A stretch of DNA of 64,000 nt from Pyrenochaeta sp. MPI-SDFR-AT-0127 (Eukaryota > Ascomycota > Dothideomycetes > Pleosporales > Cucurbitariaceae), in NCBI GenBank assembly GCA_020747015.1, contig JAGTJM010000061.1:124001-188000 (forward strand), read 5' to 3'. The position numbers and the translations under genes are program-made. Positions 53,709-64,000 of the stretch are shown in pieces. Position 1 is the stretch's first letter. Every line of letters starts with the position of its first letter. The notes under the pieces were generated by a model. That model did no database searches and was not told the DNA's origin. It saw only the letters and a program-made list of their open reading frames with translations.

Positions 53709-56700
53709 ATGTACCTTTTGAGGATCCCAGCATGGTTTGCATGGAGCCATGATTCGTTTATACGGAATGGGCCAGGGTAGATACGGCATATAGCGCAATC
53801 TGAATGAATTGTTGCATTTGCCAAAAATGACTACGGTGTTTATTGCTCAATGTGAAGAATGATACTTCGTTTACATTGTTTCTAACAGGGTTTGATGGCT
53901 TGTCTAGTCCCGGGAAGCCCGTCCAAAACGCTCGATCGAACCCTACTTCATTTACTGCAGATGCTTGTCAATCGTATGAGAATGTTGTGTTCAAACATAT
54001 CGAAAGGTATGCTGAGCTGAGCTGAGCAAATTGTCACGTCATGAGCTCCACATATGCTGGAGGTTTGCAATGTCCTTTGCGCTAATAATGTCAAGGTGGG
54101 ATAGAAATGGGGCTCACCTGCCCCAGCTACGCGAGTAGGAATCTTCGCGTAGACCACATCCAGGATGCTCTACAGAGAGCTTATGCTAAACTCTACTACG
54201 CGTGCCGACAGTACGGTGGCTGCGACTTTATGCCCTTTGATTGATAGGTATGTGTTCGAAATGCTCTCGTTAGAGGAGAGATTCTATTCAGCCGCGTCAA
54301 TTAGAACCAGGTTCGCAAATCTAGCATTGGTTAAGACCATGGTGCGCAGCTCTAGGCAGTTACGTGAAATTTTCAAAGCTGCTATGCTGGCAGCCAGGTG
54401 AAGCCTAGCACGGTACAGCGCAGAGTGGAACAGCGCATGCATGGCCAGATGACAGCGAGTTGACGTAGATGAGGTGTCATGGAGAGAATTGTAAAAGAGA
54501 CATGGAGCAGAGGCCCAGATTCTCGACATCAACATGTATCGGGATGGTACGTACTTTCTGGGGTATCGGAGACGGAGTACCTACCGGAGTCACCAGCCAC
54601 GGGATTCAAGTCCGAGATTTCGGCATCGGAATGCGACGCCAAGGCATCTGGAGGCGCTCTGGAAGCATGGCTTCAGGTTGGATGGCTTGCGAAATTTGCT
54701 GTTTTCAGAAGGTCGCCCAAGATGGCTGCCGCGAGTAGAAATGCGAAACGGATCAAGTGCTTCTCGAAGAAAGACTTTCCGGTCGGTCCTTTGCGCCCAA
54801 AGCTTAGTCGAGACCCCGAAGAGCCGCAATGCAGGGTGTTGGCTTTATTGAACCACTGTCTCAAAGAGCTGAAGGCGCGTCCATTTGCGGACACTTGGTG
54901 AAGCGGTGAGAAGTTGTCCATGGTCGCCAGCAATAGCGCTGCAGCACGTTCTGGACACGATTGGATGGCGTGAGTCGCACGCAAAGTTTCGCCATGATGA
55001 CTCTGAAGCAACGCGTGGCACGCTGAGCGATTGTGTAACGGCTCACCCGACGGGAATGGGAATTAAGGTACGGACACGAAAACATGGATGGAGCAATTAG
55101 CCTCCAACATGGTACTTGAAAATCAAGGAATATGCATGGTTTGCCGATGTTTTGCCTGATCGGGTAGGGCGTGATTAGGCATGCTCAGGGAAGCACATTA
55201 AAAGCGGACGCCATAACAGCGTCACCGAAGATCCGCCAGACATCGTGAGATTTGGGCTTGGTGTTTTGGCGGATGGAGAGCTGGGAGTCATAGCCCGTGC
55301 CGGGGTATGCCCGTCGGCGGATGGCTTGCGTGCGCCGGAGTAGAATCGGCGTGGGTAGCCGGGCTGATCGAGTAATGGATACGGCTGCAGAAGGGTCTGG
55401 TCTCCCAACATGTGGGTGCTTTGACACGCGGAATGGCCAGGTACAAGCAAAAATCGGACCGGGGTGCCAAAGCGTGCAAAGAGGCTGCAAAGGATCTTGG
55501 GAGCATGTGGGGAATACAGTGGCCACGGGCACCAAGCGAGGAGCTGCTTGGTCTGTGACGGGTGTAAAATTTTCTGTAGCATTACCTAACACTGGCGGCT
55601 TGGCATATCAGTCGCAATGGTTGCGACGGGCAAGTTACAACATGACACAATTAGCAATGCGCAGAGGCAGGAGTTTCAATGGCGCATACGGGGAGGGGGG
55701 GTTCAGGCAAATTGTCAGGTGACGGCCCAGCCTTGTCGGTGCGGCCGCTGCATAACGAAGGGAGGTACTCCGGCGGTGCAGCGACTCCGTGGAGATGTTG
55801 GATGCTCGCCCCAGAGTTGCTCGTTGGAGACTGAGTGACGGCGCCAGGATGCGGGGAAGAGTGCATCATGTGTGCGCGGGCGAATGGTGTTGAGCGGCGG
55901 CAGGCAGTCTGGCGCTGCGCTCTGAAGCTCACCCCAGAGTTTTTCCGGTGGAGACGATGGTTAGCATGGTGCGGTGCTCGAGTGAAGGGGGGGCCGTCGG
56001 CGAGCCACATGTGTTGTTGCCCGAGGGCAAGCCACGGCGAGGGTTGCATTGGCACGCTGGACAAAGAAAGACGCTGACGGAAGCAAAGTGGATTCGCGGT
56101 GTCATGTTGAGCTGGCGGTCAGGCGAGGGCAAAGAGTGCCCTTTGCAGCTGAAGGGAAGGGCGCGACAAGCCAGCCAGATAGCGGTACTTTGAGTACTCT
56201 GCTGCTGGCGACGAGTTGACGTCTGCACCCAGGGCCAGCCCGCCAGCTACGCCAGCACGCCTGCGCGCCTGGGCGTCGCTACGGGCGATCACGAGCGAGC
56301 GGCAGGCCGTGCGCGCCTGCCTCCTGACCCAAAAATTGCGCGCGTTGCAGGGCAGGAGCGCGCTGGGTCGGGACTAGCGGCGAGCAGCGAAAAGCTTGGG
56401 TCTGCCGTTAGCGATGGCATCATGTCGCAGCGGTCGAGGCACCCAGTCGTTGAGTTTCTCTCATGTAAAAGTTCACCAGGCAACGTCCTTTAAATAAAGG
56501 CCCTGGATTCCCCAAAGGACACGCCCTTGCCTGTGAGACCTGCTCATCCAGAACATGTTCCTGCCGCAAGAACTCACCCACCATCTCAACTCGCACAAGA
56601 TCAATTCCTGAAGCCCGCCGCATCCACCGCTTGCAGAGCTGCATATTCGCTTCCCGCGCCAGACTACTCCTCCATTGGACCGCGCCTTATCTCGCAGCAA

Positions 56701-56767
56701 ATTTTAGCCCACCCCATCCATTCACGCCGCCCGAATCCCAGCCCTTCCCCGGATTCTCTTATCTAGT
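53709..56767. other. Long gene-poor block, GC-rich in its right half
   Basis: About 3 kb. The best ATG frame (54479-54901, plus, 140 aa, MERIVKETWSRGPDSRHQHV...) has no motif and is probably chance. From about 55200 to 56400 the sequence is GC-rich with overlapping frames on both strands, none convincing. The last ~300 bases, pyrimidine-rich, are the arrestin gene's promoter and leader. Confidence 0.5.
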
Positions 56768-58123
56768 ATGCCAGGCCGCTTGCTGAGTACCCTCGTCAGG
56801 GTGGCGCCTTCCCCATTGCCCAAGTCGGACGCCGTCAAACCGCACACCCAGCCCCTCTTTCCCCCAGTCTACTCGTACGAGCCCCCGGCAAAGGGGAAGA
56901 CAAAGTCTGAAGAGTCGCTCGTCATGGATATCTTCAATCGCCACAAGCATCATGACAAGCACCACGACAGCCACAAGAAGAGCCCCAAGGCCAGCCCCAA
57001 GGTCGAGGCCCAGGGAGTCGCCTCCATGAACATGAGCGTAGAGTCACCCCCCGTGATCTTCTACAACAGCCCCCAATCCTCAACGGGCGCCATTTTCTCG
57101 GGACAGCTCCTGATCAATGTCCACGAGCCCTACGTCACCTTTGACAAATTTGAAATGCGCCTCCTCGCCATTGTCACCACAAAGAAGCCCGTGGCCCCAC
57201 ACTGCTCCGACTGCAGCACCCAGACCACCGAGATCCACAAGTGGGAATTTCTGACGCACCCTGCATCCCTGCGCTATGGCCCACACAACTTCCCCTTCAG
57301 CCATCTGCTGCCCGGTCATTTGCCAGCCACGACCCATGGCGGCCTCGCCACCCTCGATTACTACCTATCCGCTGTAGCCACTACCACTGCGGGCGAGAAG
57401 ATCACCTACAAGCGCAGCCTTGACATCAGGCGCGCTATCTTTCCGGGGAACGAGAAGCACTCTATTCGCATCTTCCCACCCACCAATCTTACCGCTTCTG
57501 TGAAGCTGCCTCCGGTTATCCACCCGATTGGTGATTTCCCCATCGAGATGCGTCTGTCCGGCATTGTCCAGAACAAGAACGAGTCTCAGACGCGATGGAG
57601 GCTGCGCAAGCTCAATTGGCGCATCGAGGAGACCCAGAAGTTCATTGCCCCAGCTTGCCCCAAGCACATCCAAAAGGTTGGCGGCGAGGGCAAGGGCGTC
57701 CTGCACGAGGACGTTCGCGCCATTGCCAACGAGGAGGTCAAGACTGGCTGGAAGACCGACTTCGACAAGGGCGAAATCGATGTCGAGTTCAAGGCTGCCT
57801 GCAACGTTGCCTTGAAGCCTCTCTGCGACGTGGACAGCCAGAGCGGCATGAGCGTCAAGCACAACCTCATCATTGAGATGGTGGTTGCCGAGGAGTGGGC
57901 CCCGCTGAAGAAGCTCAGCCAGGCCACGCCTACTGGAGCTGCCCGCGTTCTCCGCACCCAGTTCCACCTTGTTCTTACCGAGCGCTCGGGAATGGGCATC
58001 GCTTGGGATGAGGAGCAGCCTCCAGTCTACGAGGATGTTCCCGCTAGCCCTCCCACTTATATCGCCGAGTGCGATTTGCCGGGGTCCACGAGCAGCTCTC
58101 GCTCTGCAAGCTTCAGTCTTTGA
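56768..58123 (+). CDS. Alpha-arrestin (LDB19/ART1-type trafficking adaptor)
   Basis: Adaptor that brings the Rsp5/NEDD4 ubiquitin ligase to plasma-membrane transporters for endocytosis. 451 aa, no introns. A His/Lys-rich segment (MDIFNRHKHHDKHHDSHKK, from residue 53) leads into the arrestin N-fold (GAIFSGQLLINVHEPYVTFDKFEMRL). A C-x2-C (CSDCSTQTTEIHKWEF), FPFSHLLPGHLPATTHGG and LDYYLSAVA follow. The LDB19 C-fold continues (HPIGDFPIEMRLSG, WRLRKLNWRIEETQK, LKPLCDVDSQSGMSVKHNL). PPxY ligase-binding motifs: PPVY at 32-35, PPVY at 418-421 and PPTY at 428-431. The ATG at 56768 gives the N-terminal PPVY; starting at Met53 would lose it. Confidence 0.9.
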   Translation: MPGRLLSTLVRVAPSPLPKSDAVKPHTQPLFPPVYSYEPPAKGKTKSEESLVMDIFNRHKHHDKHHDSHKKSPKASPKVEAQGVASMNMSVESPPVIFYNSPQSSTGAIFSGQLLINVHEPYVTFDKFEMRLLAIVTTKKPVAPHCSDCSTQTTEIHKWEFLTHPASLRYGPHNFPFSHLLPGHLPATTHGGLATLDYYLSAVATTTAGEKITYKRSLDIRRAIFPGNEKHSIRIFPPTNLTASVKLPPVIHPIGDFPIEMRLSGIVQNKNESQTRWRLRKLNWRIEETQKFIAPACPKHIQKVGGEGKGVLHEDVRAIANEEVKTGWKTDFDKGEIDVEFKAACNVALKPLCDVDSQSGMSVKHNLIIEMVVAEEWAPLKKLSQATPTGAARVLRTQFHLVLTERSGMGIAWDEEQPPVYEDVPASPPTYIAECDLPGSTSSSRSASFSL

Positions 58124-60164
58124 AGTCGCTGGCCGACGCACTACGATCTGCTTTTACAAGTTATCTGGCCATTCTGGTCGACGCTTTACGAATTTCCTTA
58201 CCAAGTCATTGGCATGATTTGCCTCGAGTATCACCCGTGGACAGTGTAGGATATACCCCCTTGTGACATTTGGCGTTGTCTTTTTTGTTATCACCATCAT
58301 CATCACTACTCTTGGGCATGGTTCATGCAATTTGCCGGGCGTTGGGTTGCCGCTGGATTGCTTGAGTAGAGCCTCTGACGAGCCCCTCTTGCATTGTATA
58401 GGATCCAGCTGTTTTAAGCATCAAAAGTCTCAGAATCGATCTATGCAACCAAATGCATAGTATAGTAATATCTAGTATAATTGTAGAAGAATGAATTATT
58501 CTACACCTTAGCCTTGCTGCACTTCATCTGCGTGATATTTGGGAAAGCCACCGTTCACAATCAATCCCACTTGTCTGAGCGTGCACTTTCGAAGCAGCAA
58601 AATACCGAGTCAAACCTCCCTCATGAAACGTTCAGCTTTCCACGCAAACGCCTACCCACTCACCTTCTCCAACACGCTCCGTTACCGGCCGTCACGATCG
58701 TAACTCCAACACACACCGCTCATCGGACCTTGCCTCGTCAGCAGGCCCTCCCAAAACGATATCACGATAGTCGCCATACCACGCCAAGCCATCGTCAGAC
58801 GCAAAAAAATCAGACTAGACGCATCGATCCCGTCACTAACAAACGATCTCGAACGCAGGGCCCACACTAATCCCTGCTATACCAGAGTGTGGAGCCCCCC
58901 TTCCTCTGCACAATCCGTGCTGGGGGGGGGAGGTGGGGATACCGTTTGCGCGCCAGTGACACATAACATGGCAAGAGCAGAAAAAAACCCATACGCCAGA
59001 AAAAAAAAATTAAAGCGGGTACCTAGTTTGGCTCACGCCACGGCGCGTGTGCGCCTGCAAGTGATGGACGCAGGGACCAGGGCGCAGGGCAAGGTGTCTC
59101 GGGACGAGAGAGAGAGAAGAAACGAGGAGGACTAGGACAGGCCTGGTATGCGAACGGAGCTACGCGACGACATGGGAATATTGCTTGACTTTCGGGTTGT
59201 TTGCTGATGGGGAGGGGTCTGCGCGTGCTTCTGGTATGGATGCAGTTTCCTAATCCGGGCATCGATGTGCAGAAGCCGTGCGGCTCTGCGGGCACGGCGA
59301 ACATGTTTTCTTTCTAGAAGCACACCCTTTGTGCCGCTGCGCGGTGCCGTCGGCGGCATGACTTAGTTGCTTCGTCATGCCGAAAATGGCTTTACCGCTG
59401 TTGGCGTTCTGCCGGCTTTCCATGTGTGTGTCTTCATCTCGTGGTTGGTGGTGAGCATTTCTAAACATAGTAGTCTTAAAAAACTAGTGCTTTTGAGGCT
59501 GTTCGGTCATCATCCCGTAGCTTGGTTAAACCCTCACATACCTATTTGGGCGAAAAGGCAGAATGGAGCGGGTAGCCCTGGGGTAACCCCACGCTGCTAG
59601 CCTGATATTTTGGCAATTTCCGGGCGGCATAAGTGAAAAGGGGGAGGGTTGTGAATTTGTTGTACCAACGTGGTCAGGGTCTCGATGGATGTTGGGAATC
59701 TACTAATCTCAGCCACCCCGAACAATCTCCGAGGGCTGCGCAGGTCGCGTTCGAGAGCGTTGGCTTGCGCGAGAGGAAAATCGGGTAGTGTCGGATACAC
59801 CAGGACAGGTGCTACGTCGAGGAGTTTATGCGACTATTGCACATGGTTGTGTTGTCTCCATGGAGAACAAATGGGACAGGGAAAAGCTGGGACAAGTGGA
59901 TGTGCAGTCTAGCGATGAGTCTGAGATAATACACGCAAAATGAGACTATAATCCGGACGTAACAAGACGCGGACATGAAACGAAGTAGGACAAGTCAATG
60001 TGGGATGACTCGAAGTACTAATTTCCGTCATTATTCCCAATGCTCACGATTTTCACTGGCTAAAACACAGTGCCTGGAGAACTCCAATAGAATGCAGTTA
60101 TGAAACCAGTAAAGCTAACATAGCGAACGAAACCACCAAACAATGAAAAAGGCGAATAATAGCC
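58124..60164. other. Intergenic region
   Basis: About 2 kb between convergent genes. It contains homopolymer tracts (a G run near 58921, A runs near 58980-59010), but no ORF with features and no repeat structure I can name. Confidence 0.5.
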
Positions 60165-61649
60165 TCATCTTTTCCTCGATCTATTGAAGTTTGGGGTAGG
60201 TGTGGACTGTTCCTTCGCTCTCAGCCCACCTCTGCGCCCCGAACCATTTCTGGAAGCAGGTTCAGATCTCCAAGCTGATCCGGAGGATACCTGGGATTCC
60301 TTCTTCACACGAACGGGTTCTGGTGTTTTAGGCCCCTTCGACGCGTTGACAGGCGCTTTGTCGGACCATTTGCGTTTAGACGGCGCTGCGGGCGTCCAAT
60401 CTTTATTGCTGGGAGATTCTTTGGATGCGGATGAGTTTTCCTCTGAAGCGGTGGGCACGATATACAATGTCTTCTTAGACTGTACAGAGTCCTCTTTGTC
60501 GGCTACCGTTGTCGACTTTGATGGTCTTTGTACGATGCTTTTTGATACCTCAGGGGCTGGAGTAGATGGAACTGTCAGAGGTGTTTCTAACCATGGAAAG
60601 TAAGCCCTTGAAGACGCGAAATGTACAGATAGTTTCATCTCGAGCAAAATACCTGGAATAGAGTCAATCTTTGGCATCGTCGACGTGTCTGTGGACTGCT
60701 CATTGTCTGCATCTTTCTGCGTTGGCATGTATTCAGGACCGAAGATCGGCTTGTCGGGATCGTTCTTAGCGCGGCTATGCACAAAGATCGGTATGCCTGT
60801 TTTTCTCTGCATGGTGGGCAGAAGAGCTGGAACAGACAACGTTCGGTGCGTAACGATCGTACTCTGGCTAGCAGGCGGTGTAAGTTGAGTCCCAGCAGGA
60901 CTATGCGTAGATTGTTGCACCAAAGGTTGTTGGGCTCTCGACGAACTAAGCGGTACGAATGTGGAGGATGGAGACAAATTCTCTGTCTGCTGCAAACGCG
61001 TGTGGACTTCGCGATGGAGGGGATTGATGAGCACACCAGAGGTAGTAACAGGTTGAGCCCTTTCTTCTAATCGACTAGCCATCTGGTCTTGCATCTGAGC
61101 CGACTTTTGGTCCATTACCGAAACATGGTTACCACTGTATGTACCTGTTGAGCTCGCAAGCCGCTCTTCCCCGTCAGCCTGTGCTGCAAGTTCGTAGACG
61201 ACGTTGCCTTTTGTGGTATTCAGAGTAGATGAACCTCCGCAAACCTTGCTCGGCGTGATCAATGCACTGGCGAGGGTGTTGAATCGCGTACAAAGGTCAT
61301 CGAGCAGGTCCTGTTGAGGCTGAAAGCAGCGCTGGATTGCAGCATTGATAGAGCAACATGACCGCTCACCAACTTCGTACTCAGTCGATGAAGCACTTGC
61401 ACTGCTGATATTCGCACATGTGCACTTGCTGATGACTTCAGGTGCCACGAAAGAACATGAGAGGTTGCACTTTGCCGACTCGAGAATGGACACTCTTTTT
61501 CGCAGGTCTGCAATAGCCTGAGCAGTTTGATCGGACACAGTCGATGGCGTAGCCGATGCATCCAGTTCGATGCGAGAAACCTTCTCTTGTAATTTACCAA
61601 TTTCAATACCCATCCTCAAAAGATCGTTAGATGTATGATGTTCAGGCAT
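60165..61649 (-). CDS. Uncharacterised protein with N-terminal coiled coil and Ser/Lys-rich tail
   Basis: 494 aa from the ATG at 61649 (MPEHHTSNDLLRMGIEIGKL); the frame stays open to an earlier ATG at 61823 that would add 58 less convincing residues. Heptad-like segments (IEIGKLQEKVSRIEL; AIADLRKRVSILES) suggest dimerisation. A Cys-rich patch follows (CNLSCSF...CTCANI...CCSINAAIQRC). The middle and C-terminal parts are Ser/Thr/Pro/Gln-rich. The end is Lys/Arg-rich with SKRKWSDK, RVKKES and FNRSRKR, likely nuclear signals. No known domain recognised. It lies about 210 bases downstream of the 2EXR-like gene on the same strand. Confidence 0.65.
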   Translation of the reverse strand: MPEHHTSNDLLRMGIEIGKLQEKVSRIELDASATPSTVSDQTAQAIADLRKRVSILESAKCNLSCSFVAPEVISKCTCANISSASASSTEYEVGERSCCSINAAIQRCFQPQQDLLDDLCTRFNTLASALITPSKVCGGSSTLNTTKGNVVYELAAQADGEERLASSTGTYSGNHVSVMDQKSAQMQDQMASRLEERAQPVTTSGVLINPLHREVHTRLQQTENLSPSSTFVPLSSSRAQQPLVQQSTHSPAGTQLTPPASQSTIVTHRTLSVPALLPTMQRKTGIPIFVHSRAKNDPDKPIFGPEYMPTQKDADNEQSTDTSTMPKIDSIPGILLEMKLSVHFASSRAYFPWLETPLTVPSTPAPEVSKSIVQRPSKSTTVADKEDSVQSKKTLYIVPTASEENSSASKESPSNKDWTPAAPSKRKWSDKAPVNASKGPKTPEPVRVKKESQVSSGSAWRSEPASRNGSGRRGGLRAKEQSTPTPNFNRSRKR

Positions 61650-61861
61650 TGTGTACTTTTCGGTGCGAATAAGGATAAGGGCGTTGCGGCTGGCAAGAGT
61701 AACGATGGACGATACGAGACTGGCAGAACAAAGACGTGGTGAGAGCGCAGAGTGGTTGTGAGCAGTTTCGACATCAACACAAGACGCAACTGCAGGGCAG
61801 TTGCCATCCGAATGGACTTGCATAGTTTCACCTGCCTGTGTTCCGTAATCATATTGCGCAA

Positions 61862-62749
61862 CTACCTGAAGCTCTTCATCAGTTCGAAAGCGTCAGTAAA
61901 CTCCGTGCAATCCCACTCTTGCTCCATATCTTCATCCTCGTCTTCTTCTGGAGCGAAGCGGGAGCCTTTATACTCGTCTAGTGACACTTTTTGCTGCCTT
62001 GAAGATGGCACGAGTTCCAGCTGCAGGCATTGGCGTTGTCGCTCGTTTTCAAAAGGGCATCTTGGCTTCATCCAGTTGGCAGCCAGAGCAACACGTTGTG
62101 CTCTTGTTTTATGCTCGACTGCAAAGAACGCCGGTCTCCACAGCTCCCCATGACGCGGTGGCTTTAATGGAAACGTCAAGGTCTCTAAACTCGGAAAGCG
62201 TTCGAGCATACTAGTGCTGTTCGTGATGATAGTTGGCCAGAAGCGTCGCTTCCATCCATAACTCACTTCTTCAAGGCTGGACCCAAACACTCGATGGTCT
62301 ACCTCCGCCGTGAGACTAATATGACGCACCAGCTGGCGATAGGCTAGCGTTAATTCTGTGTCGCTCAGGAACCAGATACGAAATACGTTCTCTCCATACA
62401 AGACTGCACTGCACTCTGCATGAAGTTGGTAACAAGTCCGCATGAGCGCCATGGGAATGATATTGCCTAAAGGTTGCGGCTCGACAGGCCCATAGCCTTT
62501 GTGCCGAACAATCATCGCTTTCGCAATGGGACGAACAGCATACGGATTTGGTGAGTAAATGAAGATGGCACCGTGCACACGAAAGGCGAATCCATATACG
62601 TAATCCCTAAGCTCGCGAGGAAGGTCCAGGAACCCCACCTGCGAAGAAGCCTTATACGATTGGACCCAACTGATGGTTGCATTTGGCTGTGGAGATTAGC
62701 TATCATGTAGCCTGGAAGAGGACACGAAGGGTACCTGTGCTTCCATCAT
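61862..62749 (-). CDS. 2EXR/F-box-like fungal protein
   Basis: 263 aa. Model: exon 1 62749-62735 (ATG ATG GAA GCA CAG) ending at a CAG|GTACCC donor, then a 96-bp intron, then exon 62638-61862 beginning GTG GGG after CGCAG. The main exon starts VGFLDLPRELRDYVYGFAF, the hallmark N-terminus of fungal F-box-like/2EXR proteins. MRTCYQLHAECSAVLYGENVFRI is the second conserved block, and TLAYRQLVRHISL and FPSLETLTFPL follow. The C-terminus is acidic (APEEDEDEDMEQEW). Such proteins are numerous in ascomycetes and their role is mostly unknown; adaptor function in ubiquitin ligases is possible for those with a true F-box. The five-codon first exon is inferred, because the main exon has no ATG at its start. 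Confidence 0.68.
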
Positions 62750-63509
62750 GCATCGTTCAACTATTGCAACAGTACATGAGGGGTATGAAAACGGTCCGAA
62801 GATCAGGCTGTGTGGTAGAAGCTGAAGGATTGCGGGTGACTGAATAGTCTAAACCAAGTTGGGCACACAGGGCGGTGGCTTCGGTTGCGCTTCCGAAAGC
62901 TACTTAATGCTCACCTACGATTAATGTCTTCATAGATTTGGACGCAGAGAGGTATCCTGTTTATGCTTTCACTTCCGACATGTTGGTAAGATACTACTAC
63001 GGTGTTGTTCATCCATTCTATGACGTCACTTCATACTACGCCTGGCCTTTGAAGGAATACCTTGATCTAAATTGAAACTTGTTCTGTAAGACCTAAGATA
63101 TGAGAGGGTATTCTCTCTTCGTTGCGAATTACCCGCACAAGTCTTGTCTCTTTCTATCCGCACGGCTCGAGAAACTCAATCCAAATATATTGCTTCTCAG
63201 GGGGTGTTGAACACGACGACGAGGCGTCAACAGCATTATGGCGACTATCCTTATCCGGATATCTGCATTACATGTTCATGAGCAAGGCTCGGGGTGTCTC
63301 CGAGAGAGATTGTTACCATAATAGAGTGACCCCAATAGATCATTGACGATAAGAACATGATGGAGAAATTACGTGAATTGATCTATCAATAATTAGTTTT
63401 CACAGGGAATGTAACAACAGGCATCGGTGGAAAGCAATTAAGCCTCTCATCACAATGTCTCTAGAGTGAATAGTTCGAGGTCATCTTGTGAAAGAGTACT
63501 TCAATTGTC
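62750..63509. other. Intergenic region
   Basis: Contains the 2EXR gene's promoter and the 3' region of the gene at the window edge. No ORF or repeat supported. Confidence 0.5.
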
Positions 63510-64000
63510 TCATATTCTCCGTCGACTATATGCCCAGTATGCTTTCACCGGCAATTTCCAGTCCACCGTCCTCAGGTTCGCATCAAAGATATCAAAGTCC
63601 ACCTTTTGCAGCCTGTCAAGCCACGACTGTGTGGCTATACTAGGCATGAAGACACCGAATGCTTGTTTGACCTCCGCCAATTGCGTCTCCTGTCCCGCAT
63701 TCAGTTGTTGTGGGCTGTATTGATGTTCTTCCTCGTTCTGGTGCTCAAAGTCGTGCCCGAGCGTGCCTTCTGATCGTAGCTTTGAGAGCATCTCTCGTGC
63801 GGTGATGAGGTGATCGTTTGCTCGTGTTGCTACAGTGAAGATGGCGTCGCGCAAACCAGGCGCGGAAGCACCGAGGCGGAAGACATCTTCCTCCTTTACA
63901 TTCGCTTCGGCCATTACATCCAATGGCAGTAGTACAGCCCCCTGGGTTGGGCCTGACTGTCCAGTCATGGAGTTACTCGTGCCCAGCGGTTGCTGCGGCG
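63510..64000 (-). CDS. Complex I assembly factor, squalene/phytoene-synthase fold (NDUFAF6-like), 3' part
   Basis: C-terminal ~163 codons of a gene whose start lies beyond the right edge. The frame is open through the edge (PQQPLGTSNS before the first Met). Conserved blocks: MTGQSGPTQGAVLLPLDVMAE, then KEEDVFRLG, APGLRDAIFTVATRANDHLITAREML and the tail LDRLQKVDFDIFDANLRTVD. These match fungal homologues of NDUFAF6, a mitochondrial matrix protein needed to assemble complex I. It has a prenyl-synthase fold but lacks a proven catalytic role. The Asp-rich catalytic motifs would lie in the missing part. Confidence 0.85.
   Translation of the reverse strand, partial: PQQPLGTSNSMTGQSGPTQGAVLLPLDVMAEANVKEEDVFRLGASAPGLRDAIFTVATRANDHLITAREMLSKLRSEGTLGHDFEHQNEEEHQYSPQQLNAGQETQLAEVKQAFGVFMPSIATQSWLDRLQKVDFDIFDANLRTVDWKLPVKAYWAYSRRRI

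Noticed and set aside
54590..54625. tRNA-like B-box (GATTCAAGTCC)
   Set aside because: No matching A-box, acceptor stem or anticodon arm at the right spacing.
57365..58141. 258-codon ORF antisense to the arrestin gene
   Set aside because: Composition shadow (Leu/Ala/Gly-rich, no motif) of the well-supported arrestin frame.

Overview
The window is 64 kb of nuclear DNA from a filamentous ascomycete. The evidence is many introns of about 46-60 bp with GT...AG ends and CTAAC/CTGAC-like branch points, fungal gene families (AA9 LPMO, Zn2Cys6 factors, Fzo1, LDB19-type arrestin, PLAC8, 2EXR), and genes on both strands without operons. A Dothideomycete or close relative is my best guess from the style of the secreted proteins; this is inference. 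The window starts inside one gene (CTU2) and ends inside another (an NDUFAF6-like complex I assembly factor). I assembled exon structures by hand from splice motifs, frame continuity and family knowledge.

Region 1 (1-13.5 kb): the 3' part of CTU2, a secreted AA9 LPMO, a large Zn2Cys6 regulator, a serine beta-lactamase/transesterase-type enzyme and a secreted GH3 beta-glucosidase. Three of these fit plant-biomass use. A 2.7-kb stretch without genes separates the transesterase from the GH3 gene.

Region 2 (14-28 kb): a secreted, probably GPI-anchored protein made of two 61-residue cysteine-framed modules, a weak hypothetical ORF, a GFA/CENP-V-like zinc protein, a SET-domain protein with an apparent signal peptide, the lariat debranching enzyme DBR1 (one intron appears to start with GA), and the mitofusin FZO1. 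Two AT-rich spacers of 2-2.5 kb lie here.

Region 3 (29.6-36.7 kb): a 14-TM-type MFS transporter, an EthD-like alpha/beta-barrel protein, a cytochrome P450 and a secreted class II haem peroxidase are consecutive. This looks like a small accessory-metabolism neighbourhood without a backbone synthase in view.

Region 4 (38-53.7 kb): mostly housekeeping genes. They are a hotdog thioesterase divergent from a PUS9-like pseudouridine synthase, a PARG-like protein, CAND1, a mitochondrial-type acidic protein, a PLAC8 protein and ribosomal protein eL22. A secreted apple/WSC-like protein with a long Pro-Glu-Ser repeat lies among them; its two exons do not join in frame at the obvious splice sites.

Region 5 (53.7-64 kb): a 3-kb gene-poor block, an LDB19-type alpha-arrestin with three PPxY motifs, a 2-kb spacer, two same-strand genes of unknown function (coiled coil; 2EXR/F-box-like) and the C-terminal part of the NDUFAF6-like gene. 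I found no tRNA, rRNA, CRISPR array or intact transposon.
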